DNA of 64,000 nucleotides from Bacteroidota bacterium (GTDB taxonomy: Bacteria; Bacteroidota; Bacteroidia; Bacteroidales; Cfx3-03). The position numbers and the translations under genes were made by a program. The first letter of the stretch is position 1. Every line of letters starts with the position of its first letter. Below the pieces are notes generated by a model. It saw only the letters and a list, made by a program, of their open reading frames with translations. It had not been told where the DNA came from and made no database searches. Location of the stretch: assembly GCA_013390605.1 (NCBI GenBank), contig JACAUB010000001.1:3007809-3071808 (forward strand), given 5' to 3'. Of the stretch, positions 1 to 8,588 are shown piece by piece.

Positions 1-341
1 TTGAGGTCTACGAAGTGGCTACCTTCTACTCAATGTTCAATACCAAACCTGTAGGTAATTGTGTAATAGAGGTCTGTCAAACCGGTCCTTGCATGTTAAG
101 CGGTGCCGGTGAAATTATTCAGCATATCTCAGAAAAACTAAATATAAAAGTTGGTGAAACGACTGCCGATGGTAAGTTTACCCTGAGAGCCGTTGAATGC
201 CTTGCTGCCTGTGGCACTGCCCCGGTAATGATGGTTGGCGACGAATATCATGAAAACCTTACCAACGAGAAAGTTGACTCACTGATTGATCATTGGTGTG
301 CATGTGGCAAATCGTCGCATGTAAATCCTTATAAAGATTAA
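1..341 (+). CDS. nuoE: NADH-quinone oxidoreductase subunit E (24 kDa, 2Fe-2S), 5'-truncated
   Basis: This is the thioredoxin-like 2Fe-2S subunit of the NADH-oxidising arm of complex I and carries cluster N1a. The frame is already open at base 3, upstream of the first possible start (GTG at 15), and reads EVYEVATFYSMF, the conserved core of NuoE. The gene therefore begins outside the window. The four cluster ligands are visible as a C-x4-C pair (CQTGPC) and a C-x3-C pair (CLAAC). nuoF starts 19 nt after the stop, so the two are almost certainly one transcript. The identification rests on the ligand pattern and the neighbours; only the missing N-terminus is unknown. Confidence 0.95.
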   Translation, partial: EVYEVATFYSMFNTKPVGNCVIEVCQTGPCMLSGAGEIIQHISEKLNIKVGETTADGKFTLRAVECLAACGTAPVMMVGDEYHENLTNEKVDSLIDHWCACGKSSHVNPYKD

Positions 342-360
342 CCCAAAGCACTTACGATAA

Positions 361-1665
361 ATGGGGATCAAAATACTTACTGAACACATTCAGCAACCTG
401 AACTACATAAGTTTGAGGTTTATAGAAAGACCGGTGGCTATGCTGCTGTTGAGAAAGCGCTCAAAACGATGTCGCCCGATGGTGTGATGGAAGAGGTGAA
501 GAAATCGGGACTGCGAGGTCGCGGTGGAGCCGGTTTTCCTGCAGGGTTGAAATGGAGTTTTCTGGACAGGAAGACTACAAATCCCCGCTATCTGATATGC
601 AATGCGGATGAGAGCGAACCCGGTACGTTTAAAGACCGTTACCTGATGCAGTATAACCCGCATGCACTGATTGAGGGAATGATTCTGGCCAGCTATGCAT
701 TGGGTGCAAACACTTCGTATATCTATATCCGTGGCGAACTTTTTTATGTTTTTCGCATCCTGGAACGTGCTATTGCTGAGGCTTATGCCAATGGATTTCT
801 TGGAAAGAAGATTCTGGGAACCGATTATTCTCTCGATATCTATGTTCATCCCGGTGCCGGAGCCTATATCTGCGGTGAAGAGACGGCCTTGCTCGAATCG
901 TTGGAAGGCAAACGTGGGAATCCCAGACTGAAACCTCCTTTCCCTGCCGTATCAGGTCTGTATAGTTGTCCTACTGTGGTAAATAATGTTGAAACCTTGG
1001 CTGTAGTGCCATGGATTATCAACAACAGCGGGGATGATTATGCAAAGATCGGTATTGGAAGAAGTACGGGAACCAAGCTTATTTCGGCCAGCGGCCATAT
1101 CAATAATCCGGGGGTTTATGAAATTGAATTGGGATTACCTGTAGAAGAATTTATCTATTCTGATCAATATTGTGGTGGAATAAAAGATGGGAAACAGTTG
1201 AAGGCTGTTGTGGCCGGCGGATCATCCGTGCCTATTCTTCCGGCTCATCTGATCACAACAACTGCTGCCGGACAACCTCGCCTGATGTCGTATGAATCAC
1301 TCTCTGAAGGAGGCTTCGAAACGGGTACCATGCTTGGCTCGGGTGGTTTTATCGTGATGGATGAAAACACTTGTATCGTAAGAAACCTGTATAACTTTAC
1401 CCGCTTCTATCGTCATGAATCATGTGGACAATGTAGTCCATGCCGCGAAGGAACCAGCTGGATGGAGAAGATCCTGATCCGGCTTGAAAATGGCGAAGGT
1501 AGGATGCATGACATCGACCTACTGGTAAACATTTCGAAAAATATTGAGGGCAAGACGATCTGTCCACTCGGTGATGCGGCAGCCTGGCCTGTAGCCAGTG
1601 CCATCCGTCATTTCCGTGAAGAGTTTGTTGAACACGTTAACCGTAAAGGTTGCTGGTTCAGTTAA
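361..1665 (+). CDS. nuoF: NADH-quinone oxidoreductase subunit F (51 kDa, FMN/NADH-binding)
   Basis: NuoF is the NADH dehydrogenase subunit of complex I. It binds NADH and FMN and passes electrons to 4Fe-4S cluster N3. The 434-aa protein has the usual length. The glycine-rich nucleotide-binding loop GLRGRGGAGFP lies at residues 50-60. The acidic segment NADESEPGTFKDR, typical of the FMN site, follows near residue 80. Cluster N3 ligands are C355, C358, C361 (CGQCSPC) and C401 (TICPLGD). It sits between nuoE and nuoG with short gaps (19 and 25 nt), so it belongs to the input module NuoEFG. The ATG at 361 matches the family start. Confidence 0.97.
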   Translation: MGIKILTEHIQQPELHKFEVYRKTGGYAAVEKALKTMSPDGVMEEVKKSGLRGRGGAGFPAGLKWSFLDRKTTNPRYLICNADESEPGTFKDRYLMQYNPHALIEGMILASYALGANTSYIYIRGELFYVFRILERAIAEAYANGFLGKKILGTDYSLDIYVHPGAGAYICGEETALLESLEGKRGNPRLKPPFPAVSGLYSCPTVVNNVETLAVVPWIINNSGDDYAKIGIGRSTGTKLISASGHINNPGVYEIELGLPVEEFIYSDQYCGGIKDGKQLKAVVAGGSSVPILPAHLITTTAAGQPRLMSYESLSEGGFETGTMLGSGGFIVMDENTCIVRNLYNFTRFYRHESCGQCSPCREGTSWMEKILIRLENGEGRMHDIDLLVNISKNIEGKTICPLGDAAAWPVASAIRHFREEFVEHVNRKGCWFS

Positions 1666-1690
1666 CCGGTAACCCTAAAACTGAAAACTG

Positions 1691-2638
1691 ATGATTAAGG
1701 TAACAATCGACAATATAGAAATTGAAGTTGAACCGGGGACAACAATTCTCAATGCTGCCCGTAGAATAGGTGGTAAAGTAGTTCCTCCAACGATGTGTTA
1801 TTACTCCAAACTGAAAGGCTCGGGAGGGAAATGCCGCACCTGTCTGGTGAGGGTGGCCAAAGGCTCTGCTGCTGATCCGCGTCCGATGCCCAAGTTGGTA
1901 GCATCATGCTCCACCATGGCGATGGATGGAATGGTTGTTGAGAACCAAACCTCGCCTGAAGTGCTGGAAGCCCGCAAAGGTGTTGTTGAATTTTTATTAA
2001 CAAACCATCCACTTGACTGTCCTGTATGCGATCAGGCCGGAGAGTGTGATCTGCAAGATCTTTCATATGCACATGGGGATGGAGAAACCCGTTACGAAGA
2101 GGAACGCAGAACACATAGCCTTACCGATCTGGGTCCCTATATTACATTAAACAAAAACCGTTGCATCCTCTGTTACCGTTGTGTGTACGTGGCTGATCAG
2201 ATTACCGATGGCCGTTCGCAAGGGGTTCTGTTCAGAGGTGACCATTCCGAAATATCTACCTACATTGAAAAGGCAATCGATAATGATTTCTCTGGAAACG
2301 TTATTGATGTCTGTCCGGTTGGGGCGTTGACCGACCGTACTGCTCGTTTTAAGAGTCGTGTTTGGTTTACAAAACCTTATGATGCACACCGCGACTGCCC
2401 TACATGCAGTGGCAAGGTTGTGGTTTGGGCTAAGGGCGACGAAATTCTTCGGGTAACCGGTCGTAAAGATGAGTTTGGTGAAGTTGAAGAATTTATCTGC
2501 AACACCTGTCGCTTTGAGAAGAAACAGGTTTCGGACTGGGTACTTGAAGGACCACGGCATATCAGCCGGAAATCGGTTATCTCGTTGAACCATTACGAAA
2601 ATATAGATAAACTGAAAGAGACTACAAAAGAGGACTAA
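1691..2638 (+). CDS. nuoG: NADH-quinone oxidoreductase subunit G, short form (iron-sulfur domains only)
   Basis: This subunit relays electrons from NuoF toward NuoI. At 315 aa it is far shorter than the roughly 800-900 aa NuoG of proteobacteria. The 2Fe-2S ferredoxin domain is complete (C36, C48, C51, C73). So are the His-Cys 4Fe-4S site (H106, C110, C113, C119) and the second 4Fe-4S site (C158, C161, C164, C208). The protein ends soon after the start of the molybdopterin-oxidoreductase-like domain, but keeps C236-x2-C239 and C270-x2-C273. There is a normal stop and nuoH follows after 19 nt, so this is a natural short form and not a broken gene. Short NuoG proteins of this size are, to my knowledge, common in Bacteroidota. 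Confidence 0.92.
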   Translation: MIKVTIDNIEIEVEPGTTILNAARRIGGKVVPPTMCYYSKLKGSGGKCRTCLVRVAKGSAADPRPMPKLVASCSTMAMDGMVVENQTSPEVLEARKGVVEFLLTNHPLDCPVCDQAGECDLQDLSYAHGDGETRYEEERRTHSLTDLGPYITLNKNRCILCYRCVYVADQITDGRSQGVLFRGDHSEISTYIEKAIDNDFSGNVIDVCPVGALTDRTARFKSRVWFTKPYDAHRDCPTCSGKVVVWAKGDEILRVTGRKDEFGEVEEFICNTCRFEKKQVSDWVLEGPRHISRKSVISLNHYENIDKLKETTKED

Positions 2639-2657
2639 TCCATAAATACTGTTATCA

Positions 2658-3680
2658 ATGGAATTAAGCGTAATTATTTTTAAGGCAGTCTTATTGATTA
2701 TCATCTTTACGATATCACTGGTGGTAGCCATGTACAGCACCTACGGCGAGCGTAAAGTGGCAGCCTTTATGCAGGACCGCCTGGGTCCGAACCGCGCAGG
2801 CATCTGGGGTATACTTCAGCCTGTAGCTGATGGTGTTAAGATGTTTATGAAGGAGGAGATTATTCCGTTGGCTGCCAACAAGAACATCTTTATTCTTGGC
2901 CCAAGTATTGCCATGTTCACGGCATGTATGTCGAGTGCTGTAATACCCTGGGGGGGCGAACTTGTCATCGGAGGAAAAACCTATTCTATGTACGTTGCCG
3001 ATCTGAACATCGGAATCCTTTATGTATTTGCAATCGTGTCGCTTGGCGTATATGGCATCATGTTTGGCGGTTGGGCATCCAACAATAAATATTCATTATT
3101 AGGAGCTATTCGTGCAGCCTCTCAAATGATCAGTTACGAACTGGCTATGGGGATGGCGATCATTGCTTTGATTATGGTAAACGGCTCGTTGAGTCTTACC
3201 GACATTGTTGATCATCAAAGACATGGTGTATGGAATGTACTGGTTCAGCCATTAGGGTTTCTCATCTTCCTGATCACGGCTTTTGCCGAGACCAACCGTG
3301 CACCCTTTGACCTGCCTGAATGCGAAACGGAGTTAATTGGGGGATACCACACGGAGTATAGTTCTATGAAACTGGGTTTCTACCTCTTTGCCGAATATAT
3401 AAATATGTTTGTTTCGTCGGCAGTTATCTCCACCCTCTACTTTGGCGGGTATGATATGCCATTTATTGATAAACTTGGTTTAGCACCCAATGTGGTAACA
3501 CTACTGGGTACCGGATTCCTCTTTGCGAAGATCCTTTTCTTTATCTTCTTCTTCATGTGGATTCGCTGGACCTTGCCTCGTTTTCGTTACGACCAGTTAA
3601 TGAATTTAGGATGGAAGGTACTTGTACCGCTCTCCATTTTAAATATCCTCATTACCGGAGCCGTAATCCTTTTTCTTTAA
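2658..3680 (+). CDS. nuoH: NADH-quinone oxidoreductase subunit H (membrane)
   Basis: NuoH anchors the peripheral arm of complex I to the membrane and forms part of the quinone-binding chamber. The 340-aa protein is a multi-spanning membrane protein. It shows the family signatures GPNRAGIWGILQPVADGVKM near residue 45, and AETNRAPFDLPE followed by ETELIGGYHTEYSS in the middle of the chain. The C-terminus is hydrophobic, as expected. It lies 19 nt after nuoG and 3 nt before nuoI, so translational coupling with nuoI is likely. The start ATG at 2658 gives a normal family length. Confidence 0.97.
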   Translation: MELSVIIFKAVLLIIIFTISLVVAMYSTYGERKVAAFMQDRLGPNRAGIWGILQPVADGVKMFMKEEIIPLAANKNIFILGPSIAMFTACMSSAVIPWGGELVIGGKTYSMYVADLNIGILYVFAIVSLGVYGIMFGGWASNNKYSLLGAIRAASQMISYELAMGMAIIALIMVNGSLSLTDIVDHQRHGVWNVLVQPLGFLIFLITAFAETNRAPFDLPECETELIGGYHTEYSSMKLGFYLFAEYINMFVSSAVISTLYFGGYDMPFIDKLGLAPNVVTLLGTGFLFAKILFFIFFFMWIRWTLPRFRYDQLMNLGWKVLVPLSILNILITGAVILFL

Positions 3681-3683
3681 CGA

Positions 3684-4268
3684 TTGAAATCTGAAACTAT
3701 GCAAAATCTAACCAATAGATCAAAGGTTGTTTCGAAGAGAGAGATGTCGCTTGCAGAAAAAATCTACTTTCCCGCTATTCTCAAGGGATTGTGGATTACG
3801 CTGAAGCATTTCTTTCAGAAAAAAGCATCCTATAATTATCCGGAAGAGAAGCGTGAGTTTAGTCCTGTCTACAGAGGTCATCATGTGCTGAAGCTCGATG
3901 ATGAAGGACGCGAACGCTGTACTGCTTGTGGACTTTGTGCTGTATCGTGTCCGGCCGAAGCCATCACCATGATTGCAGCCGAACGCAAACCCGGTGAGGA
4001 GAAGCTCTACAGAGAAGAGAAATACGCTGCTGTTTACGAAATCAATATGCTCCGCTGTATCTACTGTGGCGACTGCGAGGATGCCTGTCCGAAAGAGGCT
4101 ATCTTCCTGACCGACCAACTGGTTTCAACCGAATATGAAAGAGAATCATTTATCTATGGAAAAGATAAGTTAGTTGAAACGCTGGACCACAGAATCGATG
4201 TATCGAAACGTCAAACTCAGGAGGTGGCTGATTTCAAGAAAAATAAACGATATCAACATAACAGGTAA
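3684..4268 (+). CDS. nuoI: NADH-quinone oxidoreductase subunit I (2x 4Fe-4S)
   Basis: NuoI carries the tandem clusters N6a and N6b that connect NuoG to the terminal cluster near quinone. Two classic CxxCxxCxxxCP motifs are present: C79/C82/C85/C89 (CTACGLCAVSCP) and C125/C128/C131/C135 (CIYCGDCEDACP). The amphipathic N-terminal segment before them (residues 25-45) fits membrane-surface association. The 194-aa length is slightly above the common 160-180, because of short extensions at both ends. ATG codons at 3699 and 3744 would also be in frame, so the exact start is somewhat open. The 3-nt gap from nuoH supports the upstream one. Confidence 0.96.
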   Translation: MKSETMQNLTNRSKVVSKREMSLAEKIYFPAILKGLWITLKHFFQKKASYNYPEEKREFSPVYRGHHVLKLDDEGRERCTACGLCAVSCPAEAITMIAAERKPGEEKLYREEKYAAVYEINMLRCIYCGDCEDACPKEAIFLTDQLVSTEYERESFIYGKDKLVETLDHRIDVSKRQTQEVADFKKNKRYQHNR

Positions 4269-4293
4269 TCAAATCCGACTTAAATAAATAACT

Positions 4294-4794
4294 ATGAGTT
4301 TGATATTTTATATTCTGGCGGCGGTTGCCATCATAAGTGCACTGGTGATGGTCTATTCAAAGAGCCCGATCAACAGTGTCATTGCATTGATCATCACTTT
4401 TCTCGCCATTGCCGGACATTACCTTTTACTAAATGCCCAGTTTCTGGCTGTAGTGCACATCATTGTCTATACCGGCGCCATTATGGTACTCTTTCTCTTC
4501 GTGATTATGTTACTCGACATGAGCAAAGAGAATGAAAAGCATAAAAAACTTTCGATAAAGCTGGCTGCCGTTGGTTCGGGTGGACTATTGCTGTTGGTTT
4601 TACTGGCAGCGATCAAAAAGCTTTCGCTGATGCCACAACAAGATCCGACAAATAACGGAATAGGACTGGTAAAAGAACTGGGACAGGTATTGTTTAACGA
4701 CTTTCTTCTTCCATTTGAGACTACCTCCGTACTGTTTTTAGCAGCGATGGTAGGGGCTCTTCTATTAGCAAAAACCGATAAGAAAACTATATAA
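4294..4794 (+). CDS. nuoJ: NADH-quinone oxidoreductase subunit J (membrane)
   Basis: NuoJ is a small membrane subunit of complex I, next to NuoK and NuoH, and is thought to help couple electron transfer to proton pumping. The 166-aa chain has about five hydrophobic helices. The conserved segment VVHIIVYTGAIMVLFLFVIMLLD lies around residues 52-74, and the glycine within it corresponds to the pi-bulge region of the family. The C-terminus returns to a helix (FLAAMVGALLLA). nuoK begins 3 nt after the stop. Order and length match other complex I operons. Confidence 0.95.
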   Translation: MSLIFYILAAVAIISALVMVYSKSPINSVIALIITFLAIAGHYLLLNAQFLAVVHIIVYTGAIMVLFLFVIMLLDMSKENEKHKKLSIKLAAVGSGGLLLLVLLAAIKKLSLMPQQDPTNNGIGLVKELGQVLFNDFLLPFETTSVLFLAAMVGALLLAKTDKKTI

Positions 4795-4797
4795 ACC

Positions 4798-5133
4798 ATG
4801 CAACAAGTCACAAATGCCATTCAGGTCGTGCCCATTCAGCACTATCTTATCTTATGCCTGATTTTGTTTACCATTGGTGTTATCGGAGCACTAACCCGTC
4901 GCAACGCCATCATCGTTATCATGTGTATAGAGTTGATGTTAAACTCAGTAAACCTTCTGCTGGCTGCCTTCTCGGCTTATCATGCCGATCCGGCCGGACA
5001 GATCTTTGTGTTCTTCATTATGGTAGTGGCCGCAGCCGAAGTGGCCGTGGGCCTTGCAATACTTGTACTGATGAAACGCAATAATCATGCTATCGACATC
5101 AATTTACTCAACAGGTTAAGCGACGAACAGTAA
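4798..5133 (+). CDS. nuoK: NADH-quinone oxidoreductase subunit K (membrane)
   Basis: NuoK is the small three-helix subunit homologous to MrpC and ND4L. The 111-aa protein contains the expected sequence LFTIGVIGALTRRN, then MCIELMLNSVNLLLAAF with a conserved intramembrane glutamate, and a second buried glutamate in VVAAAEVAVGLAI. Both carboxylates are considered part of the proton path in this family. The gene follows nuoJ by 3 nt and precedes nuoL by 30 nt. Length and motifs leave no serious alternative. Confidence 0.97.
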   Translation: MQQVTNAIQVVPIQHYLILCLILFTIGVIGALTRRNAIIVIMCIELMLNSVNLLLAAFSAYHADPAGQIFVFFIMVVAAAEVAVGLAILVLMKRNNHAIDINLLNRLSDEQ

Positions 5134-5163
5134 TTCATTCAAAAAAGACTAAAGAACTAAAAT

Positions 5164-7065
5164 ATGATACAATTCGCATGGATGATACCCCTCTTTCCGC
5201 TGCTTGGTTTTATAATCAATGCGTTTGGAAAGAAAACCATTAGCCGAAAGGGCTCAGGGGTACTGGCCAGTCTGGCGGTTTTTCTCTCATTTGCTGTTGT
5301 CTGTGGCCTTTATATACAGACGCTACGGGGAACACTGACAAGTGAAAACGTTGAACTCTTCAACTGGATTAAAGTTGGAGCACTTTCGATTCCATTCTCT
5401 TTTTTGATAGACCCGCTTTCAATTACCATGATGCTGATTGTGACCGGCGTTGGATTTTTGATCCACGTCTACTCTATTGGCTACATGAAAGATGATGAGA
5501 ACATCAACACCTTTTTTGAATACATGAATCTGTTCATCTTCTTCATGTTATTACTGGTGATGGGTTCGAACTACATCATTCTCTTTATTGGCTGGGAAGG
5601 TGTCGGTTTGTGTTCATACCTGCTCATCGGGTTCTGGTTCAAGAATAATGACTACAACTATGCCGCCCGCAAGGCTTTCATTATGAATAGAATTGGGGAT
5701 CTTGGGTTCTTGCTGGGTATTATCTTGTTGTTTTACCAGTTTGGATCGGTCGACTTCGCAGATGTATTTGCAAAAGCAACGGCACTGGGTTCAGGGAGTC
5801 CGGTCATTACATTGATTACCATATTACTCCTCATAGGGGCTTTAGGAAAAAGTGCCCAGATACCGTTATACACATGGTTACCGGATGCCATGGCTGGTCC
5901 TACCCCTGTCTCTGCATTAATCCATGCGGCGACCATGGTAACAGCCGGCATCTATATGATTGCCCGTAGCAGTGCTTTATATGTATTGGCTCCCGCCACG
6001 ATGATTCTGATCATCGTCATTGGGTTAACTACAGCTATCTTCTCTGCAACGATTGGTTTGAAACAAACCGACATAAAAAAGGTATTGGCCTACTCTACGG
6101 TTAGTCAGTTAGGATATATGTTTCTGGCATTAGGCCTGGGTGCCTTCTCTTCGGCGATATTTCATGTAACCACCCACGCATTCTTCAAAGCGCTCTTATT
6201 TCTTGGAGCCGGTAGTATCATCCACGCCATGGGCGGAGAACAGGATATCCGTTTTATGGGAGGACTACGAAAGAAGCTCCCCATCACCTTTATCACCTTC
6301 CTCATCGCAACATTAGCGATTTCGGGGATTCCTCCTTTCTCTGGATTCTTCAGCAAAGATGAAATTCTGGCAGCAGCCTGGGAAAAGAGTCCTAATATTT
6401 GGGCATGGGGTATGGTTGGTGCACTGATAACTTGTTTCTATATGTTCAGGGTACTCTATCTGGTATTCTATTCCACTTTCAGAGGCACTGAAAAACAGGC
6501 ACATCATCTCCACGAATCACCTAAAGTAATGACCATCCCCTTGATGATACTGGCTGTTTTATCATTGGCCGGAGGTTTTCTTAATATTCCTTCGCTGTTT
6601 GGTGGTACCGAAAAGCTTCACCACTTTCTGGCACCTTCGCTGAGCAGTTTGCAGACAACCGAAACCATTACCACTGCTTCGTCAACCGAAGTAATGCTCA
6701 TCAGTTTCTCTGTGTTAGGATTACTGGCAATTATCTTTATCGCCCGTTATATCTATATTGTAAAGAAACAGACGCCAAAAGCCGACGAAGAGATTACAGG
6801 GTTTGCCAGGGTGCTCTATAACAAGTATTATGTAGACGAAATTTACGACTTCATCATCGTTAAACCTTATACTATTCTCTCTACCACTGTATTTACATGG
6901 ATTGAGAAAAATGTAATTGACCTTACGGTCAATGCCACCGGATCACTGGCGCTCTGGCTTGGAATCCAATACAGAAAAGTACAAAACGGCAATACCGGCT
7001 TGTATCTGTTCTTTATGGTTGCTGGTGTTATTTTGATGCTTATCTATCTAACTATCGCCTTATAA
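5164..7065 (+). CDS. nuoL: NADH-quinone oxidoreductase subunit L (antiporter-like)
   Basis: NuoL is the distal antiporter-like proton-pumping subunit of complex I. The 633-aa protein has the complete architecture: N-terminal helices, the conserved block GWEGVGLCSYLLIGFW near residue 142, the core motif SAQIPLYTWLPDAMAGPTPVSALIHAATMV, and GIPPFSGFFSKDEIL before the C-terminal part. It ends with the extra sequence leading to the lateral helix and last transmembrane segment seen in NuoL but not in NuoM or NuoN. The context inside a nuo operon argues against an Mrp antiporter subunit. Confidence 0.97.
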   Translation: MIQFAWMIPLFPLLGFIINAFGKKTISRKGSGVLASLAVFLSFAVVCGLYIQTLRGTLTSENVELFNWIKVGALSIPFSFLIDPLSITMMLIVTGVGFLIHVYSIGYMKDDENINTFFEYMNLFIFFMLLLVMGSNYIILFIGWEGVGLCSYLLIGFWFKNNDYNYAARKAFIMNRIGDLGFLLGIILLFYQFGSVDFADVFAKATALGSGSPVITLITILLLIGALGKSAQIPLYTWLPDAMAGPTPVSALIHAATMVTAGIYMIARSSALYVLAPATMILIIVIGLTTAIFSATIGLKQTDIKKVLAYSTVSQLGYMFLALGLGAFSSAIFHVTTHAFFKALLFLGAGSIIHAMGGEQDIRFMGGLRKKLPITFITFLIATLAISGIPPFSGFFSKDEILAAAWEKSPNIWAWGMVGALITCFYMFRVLYLVFYSTFRGTEKQAHHLHESPKVMTIPLMILAVLSLAGGFLNIPSLFGGTEKLHHFLAPSLSSLQTTETITTASSTEVMLISFSVLGLLAIIFIARYIYIVKKQTPKADEEITGFARVLYNKYYVDEIYDFIIVKPYTILSTTVFTWIEKNVIDLTVNATGSLALWLGIQYRKVQNGNTGLYLFFMVAGVILMLIYLTIAL

Positions 7066-7107
7066 CTGTTAACTGCTAATAGCTATAACGCAAATAAATA
7101 AGAAATT

Positions 7108-8550
7108 ATGCTGACATTAATTCTAATCCTTCTGCCATTATTAACCGGACTAGCCGTTCTGTTTATCAGGAATGAGGCACTGGCAAAAAGAGTTGCAATA
7201 ACAGGTGGTTTTGTTGGACTGGCCTACACGCTCTATGTATTGGCGCTCTTTACAAAAGGGGTAGGCGATTTCAACTATACAGCCGCATGGATACCCAGTA
7301 TCGGGGTGAATTTCCATATCGGTCTGGATGGACTCTCTATGTTGATGGTGTTGTTGACCAACCTACTGGCTCCATTCATTTATCTGAGTGGCATCCATAA
7401 GAAACAGCCACGGACGGCAGTGCTGTATGCCTTGATGTTGTTTATGCAGGCTGCCATGCTGGGTGTATTTACTGCACTTGATGGTTTCCTTTTTTATATT
7501 TTCTGGGAGCTTTCGTTGATACCCATTTACTTTATCGTACTGATCTGGGGTGGAGAACGCCGACAAATCATCACGCTGAAGTTTTTCATCTATACGTTGC
7601 TGGGCTCTTTGCTGATGCTCATCGCCATCATCGTCTTGTATTTAAAAACACCGGATGGTGACTGGGAGTGGATTAGTTTTATCCACAACCATATTTCGGC
7701 TGATGCGCAGGGTGTGCTCTTCTGGTTTATGTTTCTGGCCTTTGCCATCAAAATGCCGGTCTTTCCATTTCATACATGGCAACCTTCAACTTATACCACG
7801 GCTCCATCACAAGGCACCATGATGCTTTCTGGAATCATGCTGAAGATGGGGATCTTTGGTGTGATGCGCTGGCTGCTTCCGGTATTGCCTTTAGGCGTGC
7901 AACAATGGGGAACAACAGCACTGATTCTTTCAATAATTGGCATCATCTATGCCTCTATCCTTGCTTTTAAACAGAAAGATCTGAAGACACTGATTGCCTA
8001 TTCGTCCATTGCACATGTGGGACTCGTATCGGCCGGTTTGTTTGCTCATTCCGCTCAAGCCCTGCAGGGTGCGGCTTTCCAGATGCTGGTACATGGAATT
8101 AACGTGATCGGACTCTTCTATATCATTGAATTGATTGAACGCAGAGTCGACACCCGTGATCTTACATTGTTAGGAGGAATCAAAATCAAAGCACCGAAGC
8201 TTTCGTTCCTGTTTATGATTATGTTGCTGGGAAGTGTCGGGTTACCACTCACAAATGGATTCGTAGGAGAGTTTCTGTTGATTACCGGAATCTTCCATGC
8301 GGGGATATGGTACGCGCTTTTAGCGGGCCTTACAATCATCATGGGAGCCATTTATATGTTGTATGCCTTCCAGAAAGTGATGCTGGGCGACACCAACACG
8401 CTTACGGTACAATTTACCGATATCAAGGGTGTTGAGTTGGCCGTACTCATTCCATTGGCACTACTGGTGATTTTGTTGGGCGTATATCCACAACCCATTC
8501 TTGATTTAACTTCGGGCGTTGTCGACCAAATCCTGAAGTTGTCAATTTAA
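7108..8550 (+). CDS. nuoM: NADH-quinone oxidoreductase subunit M (antiporter-like)
   Basis: NuoM is the middle antiporter-like pump subunit of complex I. The 480-aa protein shows FYIFWELSLIPIYFIVLIWGG with the key glutamate on helix 5, KMPVFPFHTWQPSTYTTAPSQGTMMLSGIMLKMG for the broken-helix region, and LIAYSSIAHVGLV. The C-terminal GLPLTNGFVGEFLL is also typical. The family usually has HTWLPDAH at the second motif; here it reads HTWQPSTY, a modest variation also known in Bacteroidota. It lies 42 nt after nuoL. Confidence 0.96.
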   Translation: MLTLILILLPLLTGLAVLFIRNEALAKRVAITGGFVGLAYTLYVLALFTKGVGDFNYTAAWIPSIGVNFHIGLDGLSMLMVLLTNLLAPFIYLSGIHKKQPRTAVLYALMLFMQAAMLGVFTALDGFLFYIFWELSLIPIYFIVLIWGGERRQIITLKFFIYTLLGSLLMLIAIIVLYLKTPDGDWEWISFIHNHISADAQGVLFWFMFLAFAIKMPVFPFHTWQPSTYTTAPSQGTMMLSGIMLKMGIFGVMRWLLPVLPLGVQQWGTTALILSIIGIIYASILAFKQKDLKTLIAYSSIAHVGLVSAGLFAHSAQALQGAAFQMLVHGINVIGLFYIIELIERRVDTRDLTLLGGIKIKAPKLSFLFMIMLLGSVGLPLTNGFVGEFLLITGIFHAGIWYALLAGLTIIMGAIYMLYAFQKVMLGDTNTLTVQFTDIKGVELAVLIPLALLVILLGVYPQPILDLTSGVVDQILKLSI

Positions 8551-8588
8551 TTAAAAGTGAACACATTGTTTAGTTGATACAAAGAACT

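Noticed and set aside
403..849. Long open frame on the minus strand opposite nuoF (148 codons)
   Set aside because: It is antisense to a well-conserved gene, its sequence is not family-like, and the real gene explains the openness. Similar antisense frames at 1749-2114, 2147-2740 and 3720-4118 were dropped for the same reason.
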